Notes: generated by a model not told the origin, from the sequence alone. DNA of 64,000 nt from Faecalibacterium sp. I3-3-33 (GCF_023347295.1 NZ_CP094469.1:434001-498000); one strand, 5' to 3'. Positions 8,118-17,919 are shown, counted from the stretch's first letter. Numbers and translations: made by a program.

Positions 8118-8693
8118 TTACACCTTTGCTTCTTCAGCGGGTGCAGCTTCAGCAGCCTCCTCGGCTGCGGCAGGGGCTTCCTGCACGGGCTCAGCCACCG
8201 GCTCGGCAGCAGGCTGTGCAGCCTCGGCAGCGGGCTGCTCCGGCTTTTCAGCAGGGGCTTCCGCCGTTTCGGCAACCTCAGTGGGGGCGGTCTCCACCGT
8301 TTCAGCCGGGGTCTCGGCGGGCTGCTCGGGCAGCTCCTCCACGGTATCCTCGGTCAGGTCGGTGACCTCCTCGGTCTCAGCCTGCTTCTTGGCGGCTTCC
8401 TCTTTGCTGGTCTTGCCAATGCCGGTAAAGCTCTTGGTCACGTCCCGCATGCTGCTGTCGATATCCTTTTTGATATCGGTCAGGGGGGCAACAGCCTCTT
8501 TCAGGGGTGCCTGGATCTCGTTCAGCGGCTCCACCACATTCTTCTGGATCTCTTCAGAAGCAGCGCCGGTGTATTTCTTCAGCTCGCGGAGCATCTTGCC
8601 GATCTTCTTTGCGTAGACAGGCAGCTGGTCCGGGCCGATGAACACAAACGCCACAATGACGATGACGATAAGTTCCCAAAAACCAATTTTCAT
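8118..8693 (-). CDS. tatB: TatA/TatB-type translocase subunit with a long acidic Ala/Pro/Glu tail
   Basis: 191 aa from the ATG at 8693 (GGAAAGGAAACG upstream). Residues 1-20 are the membrane span (FWELIVIVIVAFVFIGP), followed by an amphipathic helix (KKIGKMLRELKKY). The GPDQLP hinge and the length favour TatB over TatA. After about residue 105 the sequence is a low-complexity Ala/Glu/Pro repeat tail, longer than in most TatB proteins and likely disordered. It is the first gene of the tat operon. Confidence 0.82.
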   Translation of the reverse strand: MKIGFWELIVIVIVAFVFIGPDQLPVYAKKIGKMLRELKKYTGAASEEIQKNVVEPLNEIQAPLKEAVAPLTDIKKDIDSSMRDVTKSFTGIGKTSKEEAAKKQAETEEVTDLTEDTVEELPEQPAETPAETVETAPTEVAETAEAPAEKPEQPAAEAAQPAAEPVAEPVQEAPAAAEEAAEAAPAEEAKV

Positions 8694-8835
8694 AAGTAAC
8701 GTTTCCTTTCCTGTACCAAGGGCATTTCCAAGACCGCCGCACACCACAGCGGTCTGCGCCTTTTTGCCCTTTTTGGCGGGGGTTCGGCGCACTGCGCGCC
8801 TTTGTTGCCCTATGTATACCGAAAAGTGGTGTACT

Positions 8836-8860
8836 GAATGTTAACTTATTATTAACATTC
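8836..8860. promoter_or_regulatory. Palindrome upstream of the tat operon
   Basis: GAATGTTAA (8836-8844) and TTAACATTC (8852-8860) are perfect 9-bp inverted repeats around 7 bp. It lies between the end of the ABC exporter genes and the start of tatB and may be an operator. No T run follows, so it is less likely a terminator. Confidence 0.4.
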
Positions 8861-8950
8861 TATGAACAAGCGCCAATTTAGCCCATTTTATTTAACAAAA
8901 CGAATTTTCATTGCTCGTTATTACAGTATGGATAGGATACAACAGCGCTC

Positions 8951-10726
8951 TCAGGTCTGCACGCCCTCAAACTGGCTGTTGTAGAGCTTGGCGTAGAAGC
9001 CGCCCTGTGCCAGCAGCTGGTCATGGTTGCCCTGCTCCACGATGTGGCCGTCCTTCATCACAAGGATAACATCTGCTTCCCGGATGGTGGAAAGACGGTG
9101 CGCCACGATAAAGCTGGTGCGCCCCTGCATCATGCGGGCAAAAGCCTTCTGGATGCGCACCTCAGTGCGGGTATCAATGGAGGAGGTGGCTTCGTCCAGA
9201 ATCAGCATGGGCGGCAGGCAGAGCATCACGCGGGCGATGCAGAGCAGCTGCTTTTGTCCCTGACTGATGTTGCCGCCGTCCTCTGCAATAATGGTGTCGT
9301 AGCCATCGGGCAGACGGCGGATAAAGCTGTGGGCATGGGCAGCCTTGGCGGCGGCGATCACCTCGTCCATGGTGGCGTCCGGCTTGCCGTAGGCGATGTT
9401 CTCCCGCACCGTACCGGCACGCAGCCATGTGTCCTGCAGCACCATGCCGTAGCTGCCGCGCAGGGAAGCGCGGGTCACATCCCGGATATCGGTGCCGGAC
9501 ACCTTGATGCTGCCGCTGTTCACATCATAGAACCGCATCAGCAGGTTGATCAGGGTGGTCTTGCCGCAGCCGGTAGGGCCTACGATGGCAATGCGCTGGC
9601 CGGGCTGCACGTCCAGCGAGAGCCCCTCGATGAGCGGGCGGTCGGGCAGATAGCGGAAGGAAACATCCTGTAACTGCACATGGCCGTCCGGCTGCAACAC
9701 AGCGGCGTTTTCGGCCTCCGGCATCTGATCTTCGGCGTCCAGCAGTTCAAACACCCGGGCGGCGCAGGCCAGTGCGTTCTGTAACTCGGTGACAACGCCC
9801 GAGATCTCGTTGAAGGGTTTCGTATACTGGTTGGCGTAGCTCAGAAAAACGCTCAGCTGGCCGATGGTGATGCCGCCGCGCACGGCGTACAGCGCACCCA
9901 CAAGACCCACGCCTGCGTACACGATGTTGTTCACAAAGCGGGTGGCGGGGTTGGTCAGGCTGGAGAAAAAGATGGCCTTCAGGCTCACCTCCTGTAATTG
10001 TCCGTTCACCGCGTCAAAGGCGGCAAGGCTTTCGGCTTCATGGCCAAAGGCCTGCACCACCTTCTGGCCTTCGATCATCTCGTTGACCAGCGCGGTCTGT
10101 TTGCCGCGGACGGTGCTCTGGCTCTGGAAGTAGCCGTAACTGCGCTTTGCCAGAAAGCCCGCCACCACAAGGCTCAGCGGGGTGATGCACACCACCACCA
10201 GCGTGATGGGCACGTTCTCCCGCAGCATGAACAGCAGGGTGCCAAAGATGGTCAGAATGCCGGAGAACAGCTGGGTAAAGCCCATCAATAGACCGTCCGC
10301 AAAGGTGTCCACATCTGCCACCATGCGGCTGACGATATCGCCGGAGGGGTGACTGTCCAGATAGGACAGCGGCAGGGTCTGAATTTTGCGCAGCGCCTCG
10401 TTGCGCAGGTCGCGGCTGACCGAGAAGGTAATGCGGTTGTTGCACACGCTCAAAAGCCACTGCGCAAGGGCAGCCACACCGGCTACCACAAGAATGCTTG
10501 CCGCAATGCGCAGCACCCCGGCAAGGTCTACATTGCCCCTGCCCAGCATCTTATCAATGGCGTCACCGCACAGGATGGGGATATACAGCTGAGCGGCTAC
10601 GCTGACTGCCGCCACCAGCAGGCTGCACACCACAAAGGCGCTGTACGGACGTATCTTGTGCAGCACCCGGTTCAGGGTGGCCTTGCGCTGCTGCGGGGTC
10701 AGCTTGTTTTTTGCTTTTGCACTCAT
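8951..10726 (-). CDS. ABC exporter half-transporter, catalytically complete subunit
   Basis: 591 aa: six membrane spans (about 25-325) and an ATPase domain (about 350-585). Walker A is GPTGCGKTT, the signature is ISQGQKQLL and Walker B is MLILDEATSSID with the catalytic Glu. An H-loop follows (IVAHRLST). It forms a type IV exporter with the overlapping upstream gene: its ATG shares four bases with that gene's TGA. Substrates of such heterodimers are usually drugs, lipids or peptides and cannot be read from the sequence. Confidence 0.92.
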   Translation of the reverse strand: MSAKAKNKLTPQQRKATLNRVLHKIRPYSAFVVCSLLVAAVSVAAQLYIPILCGDAIDKMLGRGNVDLAGVLRIAASILVVAGVAALAQWLLSVCNNRITFSVSRDLRNEALRKIQTLPLSYLDSHPSGDIVSRMVADVDTFADGLLMGFTQLFSGILTIFGTLLFMLRENVPITLVVVCITPLSLVVAGFLAKRSYGYFQSQSTVRGKQTALVNEMIEGQKVVQAFGHEAESLAAFDAVNGQLQEVSLKAIFFSSLTNPATRFVNNIVYAGVGLVGALYAVRGGITIGQLSVFLSYANQYTKPFNEISGVVTELQNALACAARVFELLDAEDQMPEAENAAVLQPDGHVQLQDVSFRYLPDRPLIEGLSLDVQPGQRIAIVGPTGCGKTTLINLLMRFYDVNSGSIKVSGTDIRDVTRASLRGSYGMVLQDTWLRAGTVRENIAYGKPDATMDEVIAAAKAAHAHSFIRRLPDGYDTIIAEDGGNISQGQKQLLCIARVMLCLPPMLILDEATSSIDTRTEVRIQKAFARMMQGRTSFIVAHRLSTIREADVILVMKDGHIVEQGNHDQLLAQGGFYAKLYNSQFEGVQT

Positions 10727-12462
10727 GCTTCTGCCTCCCCTTTCTTGAACTGGCTCTCGTAGATCTCCTCGTACACCGGGCAGCTGCTGCGCAGTGCGCT
10801 GTGGGTGCCGATGCCCACCAGATGACCATCATCCAGCACCAAGATCTGGTCGGCGTGCTGCAAGCTGGCGGCGCGCTGGCTGACGATGAACACGGTCAGT
10901 GCCCCGGGCAGCGCCGCCAGTGCCTTGCGCAGGGCGGCGTCAGTGGCGTAGTCCAGTGCGCTGGCGCTGTCGTCCAAAATCAAAATGTCCGGCTTGCCCA
11001 CCAGTGCACGGGCGATGGTGAGCCGCTGCTTCTGTCCGCCGGAAAGGTTGCGTCCGCCCTGCTCTACCGGCTCGTCCAGCCCAAGGGGCTTTGCACGCAC
11101 AAAGTCTGCGGCCTGTGCCGTTTCCAGCGCTGCCCACAGGTCGGCATCGGTGGCGTCCTTGTTGCCCCACAAAAGGTTGGAGCGGATGGTGCCGCCGAAG
11201 AGCTGCGCCTTCTGCATGACCACCGCCACCCTGCCGCGCAAAGCGTCCCGGGGGTAGCTTTGCACCAGGCGGCCAAAGATCTCCACGCTGCCCTCGGTGG
11301 CATCGTAAAAGCGCGGGATGAGGTTCACAAGGCTGGATTTACCGCTGCCGGTGCCGCCGATGACGCCGATGGTCTGGCCCTTTTTGGCGGTAAAGCTGAT
11401 ATCGGTCAGGCTGGGTGCGCCTGCCCCGGCGTAGGTCAGACCTACATGGTCAAAGCGCACGGCATCGCCGGTCTTGTCCTCAGCCACTTCGCCCAGCAGC
11501 TCGGCCGGGAAGGTCATGCCGGGTTTTGTATCCAGCACCGCCTGCACACGGCCTGCACAGGCCAGCGCCTTGCTGATCTGCACGATGAGGTTCGCCAGCT
11601 TTACCAGTTCCACAAGGATCTGGTTCATGTAGTTTACCAGCGCAATGACATCACCGGAGGCCATGCCGCCCACGTTGATCTCGATGCTGCCTACATACAG
11701 CAGCGCCACGATGGCAAGGTTGATGAGCACATAGGTCAGCGGGTTCATCAGCGCTGAAAGATGGCCGACGTGCAGCTGCATCCCGGTCAGCAGGGCGTTG
11801 GCGTCCTCAAAGCGGTCGATCTCGCTCTGCTCCTTATCAAAGGCGCGCACCACGCGCACGCCGGTCAGGTTCTCGCGGGTCAGGCCCAGCACCCGATCCA
11901 GCCGGGTCTGCACCGTCTTGTACAGCGGCCGGGTGATCACCATCACGCCGAACACCACCACGCTGAGCAGCGGGATGGTGACTACAAAGATCATTGCCGC
12001 CCGGGCGTTGACCGTAAAGGCCATGACCATAGCGCCCAGAACCACAAAGGGGCTGCGCAGAAACAGGCGCAAAAACAGGTTAAGCCCGCTTTGCACCTGA
12101 TTGACATCGCTGGTCATGCGGGTAATGAGGGTGCTGGTGCCCAGCGTATCCATCTCTGAAAAGCTCAGGCTCTGGATATGGGCAAACAGAGCATGCCGCA
12201 GCGCGGTGGAGTAGCCCACCGCCGCCTTGGCGGAAAAATACTGTGCGGTCAGGCTGCAGGTAAGGCCGATGAAAGCCAGCAGCAGCAAAAGGCCGCACCG
12301 CACCAGAATATAATGCAGGTCATGTGCTGCAATGCCCACATTGACGATATCCGCCATGACCAGCGGCACAAACAGGTCAAAGGTGGCTTCCAGCATCTTA
12401 AAGAGCGGTGCAAGCACGCTTTCGCGCTTGTAGCCCTTCAGGTAGCCAAGCATCCGGTTCAA
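10723..12462 (-). CDS. ABC exporter half-transporter, degenerate ATPase site subunit
   Basis: 579 aa. I choose the TTG at 12462 because AAGGAG lies 8 bp upstream; the ATG nine bases later would be 17 bp away. N-terminal membrane domain, then Walker A GGTGSGKSS, signature LSGGQKQRL and Walker B DILILDDSASALD. The catalytic Glu after Walker B is Asp, and the H-loop position is IVSQRAAS, with Gln instead of His. So one of the two ATP sites is non-canonical, as in heterodimers such as TM287/288 and LmrCD. It overlaps the partner gene by 4 bp. Confidence 0.92.
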   Translation of the reverse strand: MNRMLGYLKGYKRESVLAPLFKMLEATFDLFVPLVMADIVNVGIAAHDLHYILVRCGLLLLLAFIGLTCSLTAQYFSAKAAVGYSTALRHALFAHIQSLSFSEMDTLGTSTLITRMTSDVNQVQSGLNLFLRLFLRSPFVVLGAMVMAFTVNARAAMIFVVTIPLLSVVVFGVMVITRPLYKTVQTRLDRVLGLTRENLTGVRVVRAFDKEQSEIDRFEDANALLTGMQLHVGHLSALMNPLTYVLINLAIVALLYVGSIEINVGGMASGDVIALVNYMNQILVELVKLANLIVQISKALACAGRVQAVLDTKPGMTFPAELLGEVAEDKTGDAVRFDHVGLTYAGAGAPSLTDISFTAKKGQTIGVIGGTGSGKSSLVNLIPRFYDATEGSVEIFGRLVQSYPRDALRGRVAVVMQKAQLFGGTIRSNLLWGNKDATDADLWAALETAQAADFVRAKPLGLDEPVEQGGRNLSGGQKQRLTIARALVGKPDILILDDSASALDYATDAALRKALAALPGALTVFIVSQRAASLQHADQILVLDDGHLVGIGTHSALRSSCPVYEEIYESQFKKGEAEA

Positions 12463-12576
12463 AAAAATTCCTCCTTCGGGGTCAAAATACACCTTATTAT
12501 AACGCGATGTATACTGAAAATCCAGTGCCGCAGCTGTGTTTTGCATTGTACAAGCTGCCAAATCCTGTTATACTAT

Positions 12577-12736
12577 GGTATATCTGAAAAGTCGAAAATT
12601 TAGTCTATTTCTACAAACACAGCTGGATTTTGCGTTAAACAGCCTTGAAATCCACAAAGGATTCCTGCGGCTGTTTGCCTTAAATCCCGCTTGTGCTTGC
12701 GAAATATTCGTCATTTTCTTTGTTTTCAGATACACC
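12577..12736. repeat. Inverted-repeat element B (MITE-like, 160 bp)
   Basis: Left end GGTATATCTGAAAAG and right end TTTTCAGATACACC are inverted repeats. The first 35 bp match the reversed right end of element A (4517-4569) and the last 25 bp match its reversed left end. The centre has no gene. It lies in the spacer between the divergent ABC exporter operon and the SseB-like gene. No transposase in the window has matching ends. Confidence 0.65.
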
Positions 12737-12773
12737 TTAGGGCTGAGATTGATAGGGAAGTATGGTGAAAACA

Positions 12774-13871
12774 ATGGCAAGACGAACAGACGGCGGGGTA
12801 CGCTTCCGCCCGGTGGGCAGCCGCCGCAGCCGCACCGCACCGGTGTACAGCCCGCGCGGCACCGGCTGCCCGGCCATCGAGCAGGCAGTGCAGGGGCTGT
12901 ACAAGGGGCAGAACGAGGAAAGCTTCTGGTCTTTGATGAGCGCTTTGAACTATGCGCTGGAGTTGGAGACCCATGTACTGGTGCCGCTGCAGACGGCGCT
13001 TTCGGCGCAGGGCGCGCCCGCCCCGTGGATGGAGCACCCCATCCCGGCAGAAAAGGCCGATGGCCTTGCCTTGTGGACGCTGCGCAACGATAAGGGGCGC
13101 TGCTGGCTGCCGCTGTTTACCTCGGTGGCAGCTGCCGGTGCAGACCGCAGCACCGGCAGCCGCCCCATGGCTGACCGCACCTTAGAACAAGCCATGCAGC
13201 TGGCGCTGGACACCCCGGGCATCGACGGCGTGGTGCTGGACCCGTGGAGCAATTCCGCCTCGCTGGACGGTGCACTGCTCAACGGTCTGCTGCACGCAGG
13301 CCACACCCCGGAGGGTCCCGGCGCAGAGGAGGCCGAAGCCGGTAAGGAGGCCGCCCGCGCCGGACACTGGGCGGCAGCGGCAGAGTGCTACCAGAAAGCC
13401 GCCGAGCAGGGAAATTCTGCCGGGCTATCGCTGCTGGGCGAGTGCTTGTATCAGGGGCGTGGCGTGCCCAAAAGCGCTGCGCAGGCGCGCAAGCTGTGGA
13501 AAGCTGCTGCCGAAAGCGGAGAACCCATCGCCCTTTTGAACCTTGGCGACGACTGCGCCGCCCGGGGTGACAACGGCAAGGCGCTGTTGTGGTACCGCCG
13601 GGCGCGGCAGAACGCGGCAGCGGTGCCGGATATCGAGTACACGCCCCGGGTCTGTCTGCGGCTGGCGCAGTACGAGACCCGCTACACCTCCCGCAAAAAG
13701 GCGCTGGCGCAGGCGGCAGAAGCAAAGCAGGCCTTTACCATTTTGCAGCGGGAGCACGAGCCGGACGCCGACCGCTGGTTACAGGAAGCGGAACAGCTGC
13801 TCTACGAGCTGACCCACGAGCCGCCCGCGGCTCCGGCGGCATATAACATAGAATCTTTACAATTGGACTAA
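12774..13871 (+). CDS. SseB N-terminal domain and Sel1-repeat protein
   Basis: 365 aa from the ATG at 12774. The ATG at 12762 is only one base after its purine-rich region. Residues about 35-180 resemble the SseB/enhanced-serine-sensitivity domain ([10 protein letters not shown], then a [11 protein letters not shown] end). Residues about 195-290 hold Sel1-like TPR units ([40 protein letters not shown]). Sel1 repeats bind proteins, and the gene immediately precedes dnaK, so a chaperone-associated scaffold is possible. The function is not established. Confidence 0.72.
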   Translation: MARRTDGGVRFRPVGSRRSRTAPVYSPRGTGCPAIEQAVQGLYKGQNEESFWSLMSALNYALELETHVLVPLQTALSAQGAPAPWMEHPIPAEKADGLALWTLRNDKGRCWLPLFTSVAAAGADRSTGSRPMADRTLEQAMQLALDTPGIDGVVLDPWSNSASLDGALLNGLLHAGHTPEGPGAEEAEAGKEAARAGHWAAAAECYQKAAEQGNSAGLSLLGECLYQGRGVPKSAAQARKLWKAAAESGEPIALLNLGDDCAARGDNGKALLWYRRARQNAAAVPDIEYTPRVCLRLAQYETRYTSRKKALAQAAEAKQAFTILQREHEPDADRWLQEAEQLLYELTHEPPAAPAAYNIESLQLD

Positions 13872-13953
13872 AAAATGGTCACAGCCGTCCGGTAAGATAG
13901 ACTGGAGAAAAATCAGCCCGCAGACACGGCGGACAAGAAACAGAGGAAACAGT

Positions 13954-15771
13954 ATGAGCAAAGTGATCGGCATTGATCTGGGTACGACCAATTCCTGTGT
14001 GGCAGTGGTGGAGGGCGGCAAGCCCGTGGTCATCACCAATGCAGAGGGCGAGCGCACCACCCCCAGCGTGGTGGCCTTTACCAAGGACGGCGAGCGTCTG
14101 GTGGGCGGCGCGGCAAAGCGCCAGATCGCCACGAATTCCGGGCGCACGATCTCCAGCATCAAGCGGTACATGGGTTCGGACTACCGGGCGCATATTGACG
14201 GCAAGGACCTTGCCCCGCAGGAGATCAGCGCTATGATCCTTGCCAAGATCCGCCGGGACGCCGAAAGCTATCTGGGCGAGCCCGTCACCGAGGCCGTCAT
14301 CACCGTGCCCGCCTACTTTGACGACAGCCAGCGCAAAGCCACACAGGATGCAGGCCGCATTGCGGGGCTGAACGTGCTGCGCATCATCAACGAGCCTACC
14401 GCCGCCGCTGTGGCCTACGGCTTGGACAACGAAGCTGCGCAGAAGATCTTGGTCTACGACCTTGGCGGCGGCACCTTTGACGTGTCCATCATCGAGATCG
14501 AGGACGGCACCTTTACGGTGCTTGCCACCGGCGGCGACACCCATCTGGGCGGCGATGACTTTGACCAGCGCATCGTGGAGTACGCTGTGGCAGAGTTCAA
14601 AAAGTCTGACCGCATCGACCTGACCCGCGACCCCGCCGCCATGGGACGGCTGAAGGAGGAAGCGGAAAAAGCCAAGAAGGAGCTTTCCAGTGCGCCCTCT
14701 GCCCAGCTGAACCTGCCCTTTATCACGGTGGGCAAGGACGGGCCGCATCACTTGGATATCGCTTTGTCCCGCCCGCAGTTCGAGATGATGACCGGCGATC
14801 TGCTGTCCCGCACCGTGACCCCGGTGCAGAATGCCTTGCGGGATGCGGGCATCTCTGCCAGCCAGCTGGGCAAGGTGCTGCTGGTGGGCGGCAGCACCCG
14901 GATGCCCGCCGTGGAGCGGCAGGTGCGGGAGCTGCTGGGCAAGGAACCCAGCCACAGCCTGAACCCGGACGAATGCGTCGCCATGGGCGCAGCGGTGCAG
15001 GGTGCACTGCTGCAGGGCGGCGGCAAGCTGGCGGGTGCCACCGGCGCGGCAGCGCAGGGACTGGTGCTGATGGATGTGACCCCGCTGACTTTGTCCATCG
15101 AGACGCTGGGCGGGGTCGCCACCCCGCTGATCACCCGCAACAGCATGATTCCCACCCGCAAGAGCCAGATCTTTACCACCGCCCGTCCCATGCAGACCAG
15201 CGTGGAGATCAACGTTTTGCAGGGCGAGCGCCACTTTGCGCGGGACAACAAGTCTTTGGGCAAGTTCAAGCTGAACGGCATCCGGGCAAGCTTTTCGTCC
15301 AAGCCCCAGATCGAGGTCACCTTTGATATCGACGTGAACGGCGTGGTGAAGGTATCTGCCAAGGACCTTGCCACCGGGCGGGAGCAGAACATCACCATCA
15401 CCGGCAGCACCAACCTTTCCGAAAACGAGATCCAGCGCGCCATGGCAGACGCCGCCGCCTACGAGGCCGAGGACAGCCGCCGCAAGGAGCGCTTGGAGCT
15501 GCACAATCAGGCCGAGGTGCTGGCGTACAAGGTAGATGAAGCACTTTCCAAGTGCAAAAAGGAGCTGGACAAGGACGAAAAGTCCCGCGTGAAGGCCGAC
15601 CTTGCCAACCTGCGCCACTGCCTGCGCAAGGATAAGCCCGAAAAGATGAACGAGACCGAGGAAGCCGCCCTGCGGCAGGCTAAGAGCCAGCTGGAAGCCT
15701 CGGCCAACCACCTGATGCTGTTGTACTCTGCCGAGCAGACCCCCGGCGATGGAACGGACAGCACGCTGTAA
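13954..15771 (+). CDS. dnaK: Stand-alone Hsp70 chaperone DnaK
   Basis: 605 aa. The ATPase domain shows [17 protein letters not shown] at the start, [17 protein letters not shown], the phosphate-2 motif [12 protein letters not shown] and [13 protein letters not shown]. The substrate domain begins with [14 protein letters not shown], and a helical lid follows (about 500-605). The tail is short and lacks the acidic EEVD-like end of many DnaKs. There is no hrcA, grpE or dnaJ nearby and no CIRCE element (TTAGCACTC dyad) upstream, so this is probably a secondary or dispersed Hsp70. The start has AGAGGAAAC upstream. Confidence 0.93.
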   Translation: MSKVIGIDLGTTNSCVAVVEGGKPVVITNAEGERTTPSVVAFTKDGERLVGGAAKRQIATNSGRTISSIKRYMGSDYRAHIDGKDLAPQEISAMILAKIRRDAESYLGEPVTEAVITVPAYFDDSQRKATQDAGRIAGLNVLRIINEPTAAAVAYGLDNEAAQKILVYDLGGGTFDVSIIEIEDGTFTVLATGGDTHLGGDDFDQRIVEYAVAEFKKSDRIDLTRDPAAMGRLKEEAEKAKKELSSAPSAQLNLPFITVGKDGPHHLDIALSRPQFEMMTGDLLSRTVTPVQNALRDAGISASQLGKVLLVGGSTRMPAVERQVRELLGKEPSHSLNPDECVAMGAAVQGALLQGGGKLAGATGAAAQGLVLMDVTPLTLSIETLGGVATPLITRNSMIPTRKSQIFTTARPMQTSVEINVLQGERHFARDNKSLGKFKLNGIRASFSSKPQIEVTFDIDVNGVVKVSAKDLATGREQNITITGSTNLSENEIQRAMADAAAYEAEDSRRKERLELHNQAEVLAYKVDEALSKCKKELDKDEKSRVKADLANLRHCLRKDKPEKMNETEEAALRQAKSQLEASANHLMLLYSAEQTPGDGTDSTL

Positions 15772-15787
15772 TATAATAAGGTTTGTG

Positions 15788-15822
15788 GGCTGCTGCACCC
15801 GCCCGGCGCAGCAGCCTTTTTT
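15788..15822 (+). terminator. Terminator after dnaK
   Basis: GGCTGCTGC (15788-15796) and GCAGCAGCC (15808-15816) with a 11-nt loop, then six T. Confidence 0.85.
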
Positions 15823-15844
15823 GCAAAAACAGAAAGGAACGATC

Positions 15845-16072
15845 ATGAAGGAACTGCAATATCCGGTGCGCCCCGGGCGCTACCGCCACTTTAAAGGCAA
15901 CGAATATCAGGTGCTGGGCGTAGCACGCCACAGCGAGACCGAGGAGGAAATGGTGGTGTACCGCGCCCTGTACGGCGAGGGCGGGCTGTGGGTACGCCCC
16001 GCCGCCATGTGGCTGGAGACCGTGACCCGGGATGGCGTTACCCAGCCCCGCTTTACCTATATCGGAGAGTGA
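15845..16072 (+). CDS. DUF1653-family small protein
   Basis: 75 aa from the ATG after GAAAGGAACG. The order PGRYRHFKGNEYQVLGVARH, then VVYRALYGEGGLWVRP and MWLETV, is that of DUF1653 proteins: a compact beta domain of unknown function found alone in many Clostridia and Proteobacteria. It is cytoplasmic (no signal or membrane segment). Confidence 0.85.
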   Translation: MKELQYPVRPGRYRHFKGNEYQVLGVARHSETEEEMVVYRALYGEGGLWVRPAAMWLETVTRDGVTQPRFTYIGE

Positions 16073-16094
16073 GGTCCCGGCTTGAATCCCGTTA

Positions 16095-16123
16095 TTGACC
16101 CTAGGATTATTTTGCGGTAAAAT
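16095..16123 (+). promoter_or_regulatory. Promoter of the secreted-protein gene
   Basis: TTGACC (16095-16100), 17 bp, TAAAAT (16118-16123), followed by an AAAGGAGG ribosome site at 16145-16152. Confidence 0.7.
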
Positions 16124-16159
16124 GTGAGTATGATACCAAACAACAAAGGAGGTTTTCGT

Positions 16160-17209
16160 ATGAAGGCCAAACGATGGATCTCGCTCCTGCTCGCGGTCAG
16201 CATGATGCTTGGTGTGTTGGCAATGCCCGCCTCGGCGGCAGCGCAGCAGCCGGAAAGCACCGCTGTTGTCAGCGAGGAACTGCCCGATGCCGCAGCGCTG
16301 AGCGCGGCAGAGGATGAAAATGATATCGTCAGCATCCGCATCCGGGCGACCGGCAACCTTGTCTATGGTTCCGATTATAAGCTGGAGGTGGAGACCCGGC
16401 CCGAAAACACCCAGTATATCGCTGTGGTGCTGGGCACCAGCGGCGAAGCCTACGGCTATGTGACCCTGATGATCTCGGATAAGCTGCGCACCCTGCTCAA
16501 GCTGATCCCTCTGCCCAAAAAGATGTCCCAGACCCCGGATCAGACCGAGGAATTCAACGTATACAGCTACCTCAAGCAGCTGATCGACGGCAACGATGTC
16601 AGCGTACTGCTGCGGGTCGCGGACGAGGTAGTGTCGGTGCTGGACACCGTAAGCTTCTTTATCCCGGCCAGCTATCTGACCACCGTGAAGAACGTTTCCA
16701 ACGGTATGAAGCTTGCGCTGAGCCTGATCCGCAAGTATCTGCCCGAGGGCGCGCTGAGCCGCATCTATCTGGACGAGCAGCCCAAGGACAGCGGCAAGTA
16801 CTTTGCCAGTGCCATTGCGCTGGAAAGCAGCGATATCAACGCCGCCGGCTTTGCCATGTTCAAGATCAAGCCCAAGACCGAAAACGTCAGCCTGAGCTGG
16901 GCAGCGGATGCCCCGTCCAGCATGACCGTCTCCCAGCTGCAAAACGCCGACCTGACCGCCAAGGTCATTTCGGACGGACAGGTGGCTGAAAACGGCAAGG
17001 TAAGCTACACCTATAAGAAAAAGACCTTCCTGTGGTTCAGCAGCAAAATGAGCAGTGTGCCCACCGAGCCCGGTACCTACACCCAGACCGCCAAGGCAGG
17101 GGGCAACTACTCCTGCGGCAGCATCAGCCGCACCATTACGGTGACCGCTGACCCCCAGCCCGCAGCCGAGCAGCCCGCCGAACAAGCGGCAGAGCAGCCC
17201 GCAGCATAA
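16160..17209 (+). CDS. Secreted protein of unknown function
   Basis: 349 aa from the ATG 8 bp after AAAGGAGG. A clear Sec signal peptide (basic MKAKRW, hydrophobic SLLLAVSMMLGVLAM, cleavage after PASA). The mature part has beta-rich stretches (VSIRIRATGNLVYGSDYKLE; RTITVTADPQP) that look like Ig-like folds, with a helical middle (about 100-200). The C-terminus is a Pro/Ala/Glu/Gln repeat. There is no sortase motif or transmembrane anchor, so it is released or loosely wall-bound. No family recognised. Confidence 0.75.
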   Translation: MKAKRWISLLLAVSMMLGVLAMPASAAAQQPESTAVVSEELPDAAALSAAEDENDIVSIRIRATGNLVYGSDYKLEVETRPENTQYIAVVLGTSGEAYGYVTLMISDKLRTLLKLIPLPKKMSQTPDQTEEFNVYSYLKQLIDGNDVSVLLRVADEVVSVLDTVSFFIPASYLTTVKNVSNGMKLALSLIRKYLPEGALSRIYLDEQPKDSGKYFASAIALESSDINAAGFAMFKIKPKTENVSLSWAADAPSSMTVSQLQNADLTAKVISDGQVAENGKVSYTYKKKTFLWFSSKMSSVPTEPGTYTQTAKAGGNYSCGSISRTITVTADPQPAAEQPAEQAAEQPAA

Positions 17210-17236
17210 ATCAGCGGAAAACTATTTTTGAATAGG

Positions 17237-17277
17237 ACGCTCCCGGAAAGTCCGCAGACTTTCCGGGAGCGTTTTTT
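17237..17277 (+). terminator. Terminator after the secreted-protein gene
   Basis: A perfect 16-bp stem (17237-17252 with 17257-17272), CGCA loop, then T run. Confidence 0.9.
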
Positions 17278-17424
17278 CACAACAGAGGCTGCTTTTTATT
17301 TTCTATAAAAGGGGCTGCTTTAAAAGGGGCTGCTTTACTCTTGCAAATCGACGCGCAATACGCTATTATAAAAATAAAAGAACCCCTTGCGGTAAAAAAG
17401 GGGAAAAGAAGGAGCAGCTTATCT

Positions 17425-17874
17425 ATGGAAGAGAAAAAAAGCGGCATCAAAAAGTTCTTTGAAGAATTCAAAGCGTTTGCCATGCGCGGCAACGTGCTGG
17501 ACATGGCCGTGGGCGTTGTCATCGGCGGTGCCTTCACTGCCATTGTCACCGCGCTGGTGGAGGACATCATCAACCCGCTGATCGGCCTGTTCTTCAAGGC
17601 GGATTTTTCCGATGTGGTCATTGGTCTGGGCGGCTCCAGCATCAAGATCGGCGAGTTCGTCAACTCCATCATCAACTTCCTCATCGTTGCCTTTGTGCTG
17701 TTCATTGTGATCAAGTTCGTCAACTCCCTGCACAGAAAGCCCGAAGAGCCCGCCGCACCGGAGGAGCCCACCACCAAGGTGTGCCCCTACTGCCAGAGTG
17801 AGATCTCTATCAAGGCTGTGCGCTGCCCCCACTGCACCTCCAAGCTGGAGGGCTTTCCCGAAATGAAGGCCTGA
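17425..17874 (+). CDS. mscL: Large-conductance mechanosensitive channel with a zinc-ribbon tail
   Basis: 149 aa from the ATG after AAGGAG. Residues 1-105 are Msc[21 protein letters not shown] is the pore-lining helix, and a second span ([19 protein letters not shown]) precedes the usual cytoplasmic helix. Instead of only that helix, the C-terminus carries [18 protein letters not shown], a double CxxC zinc ribbon (about 124-141). This tail occurs in some Firmicutes MscL proteins, and its role, perhaps gating or protein contact, is unknown. Promoter TTGCAA-17-TATTAT lies just upstream. Confidence 0.93.
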   Translation: MEEKKSGIKKFFEEFKAFAMRGNVLDMAVGVVIGGAFTAIVTALVEDIINPLIGLFFKADFSDVVIGLGGSSIKIGEFVNSIINFLIVAFVLFIVIKFVNSLHRKPEEPAAPEEPTTKVCPYCQSEISIKAVRCPHCTSKLEGFPEMKA

Positions 17875-17885
17875 AGCTTTCAGCA

Positions 17886-17913
17886 TTGACAATTGGCGCA
17901 GATGCGCTATAAT
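17886..17913 (+). promoter_or_regulatory. Strong promoter of a convergent small RNA
   Basis: TTGACA (17886-17891), 16 bp, TATAAT (17908-17913), both perfect. No gene of any size starts downstream on this strand before the hairpin ending near 18035. The promoter therefore drives a short RNA running into the 3' end of the toxin-like gene. Confidence 0.7.
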
Positions 17914-17919
17914 AGGAGT

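Noticed and set aside
13879..15846. 655-codon open frame opposite dnaK
   Set aside because: Antisense shadow. The composition mirrors the codons of dnaK and there is no ribosome site.
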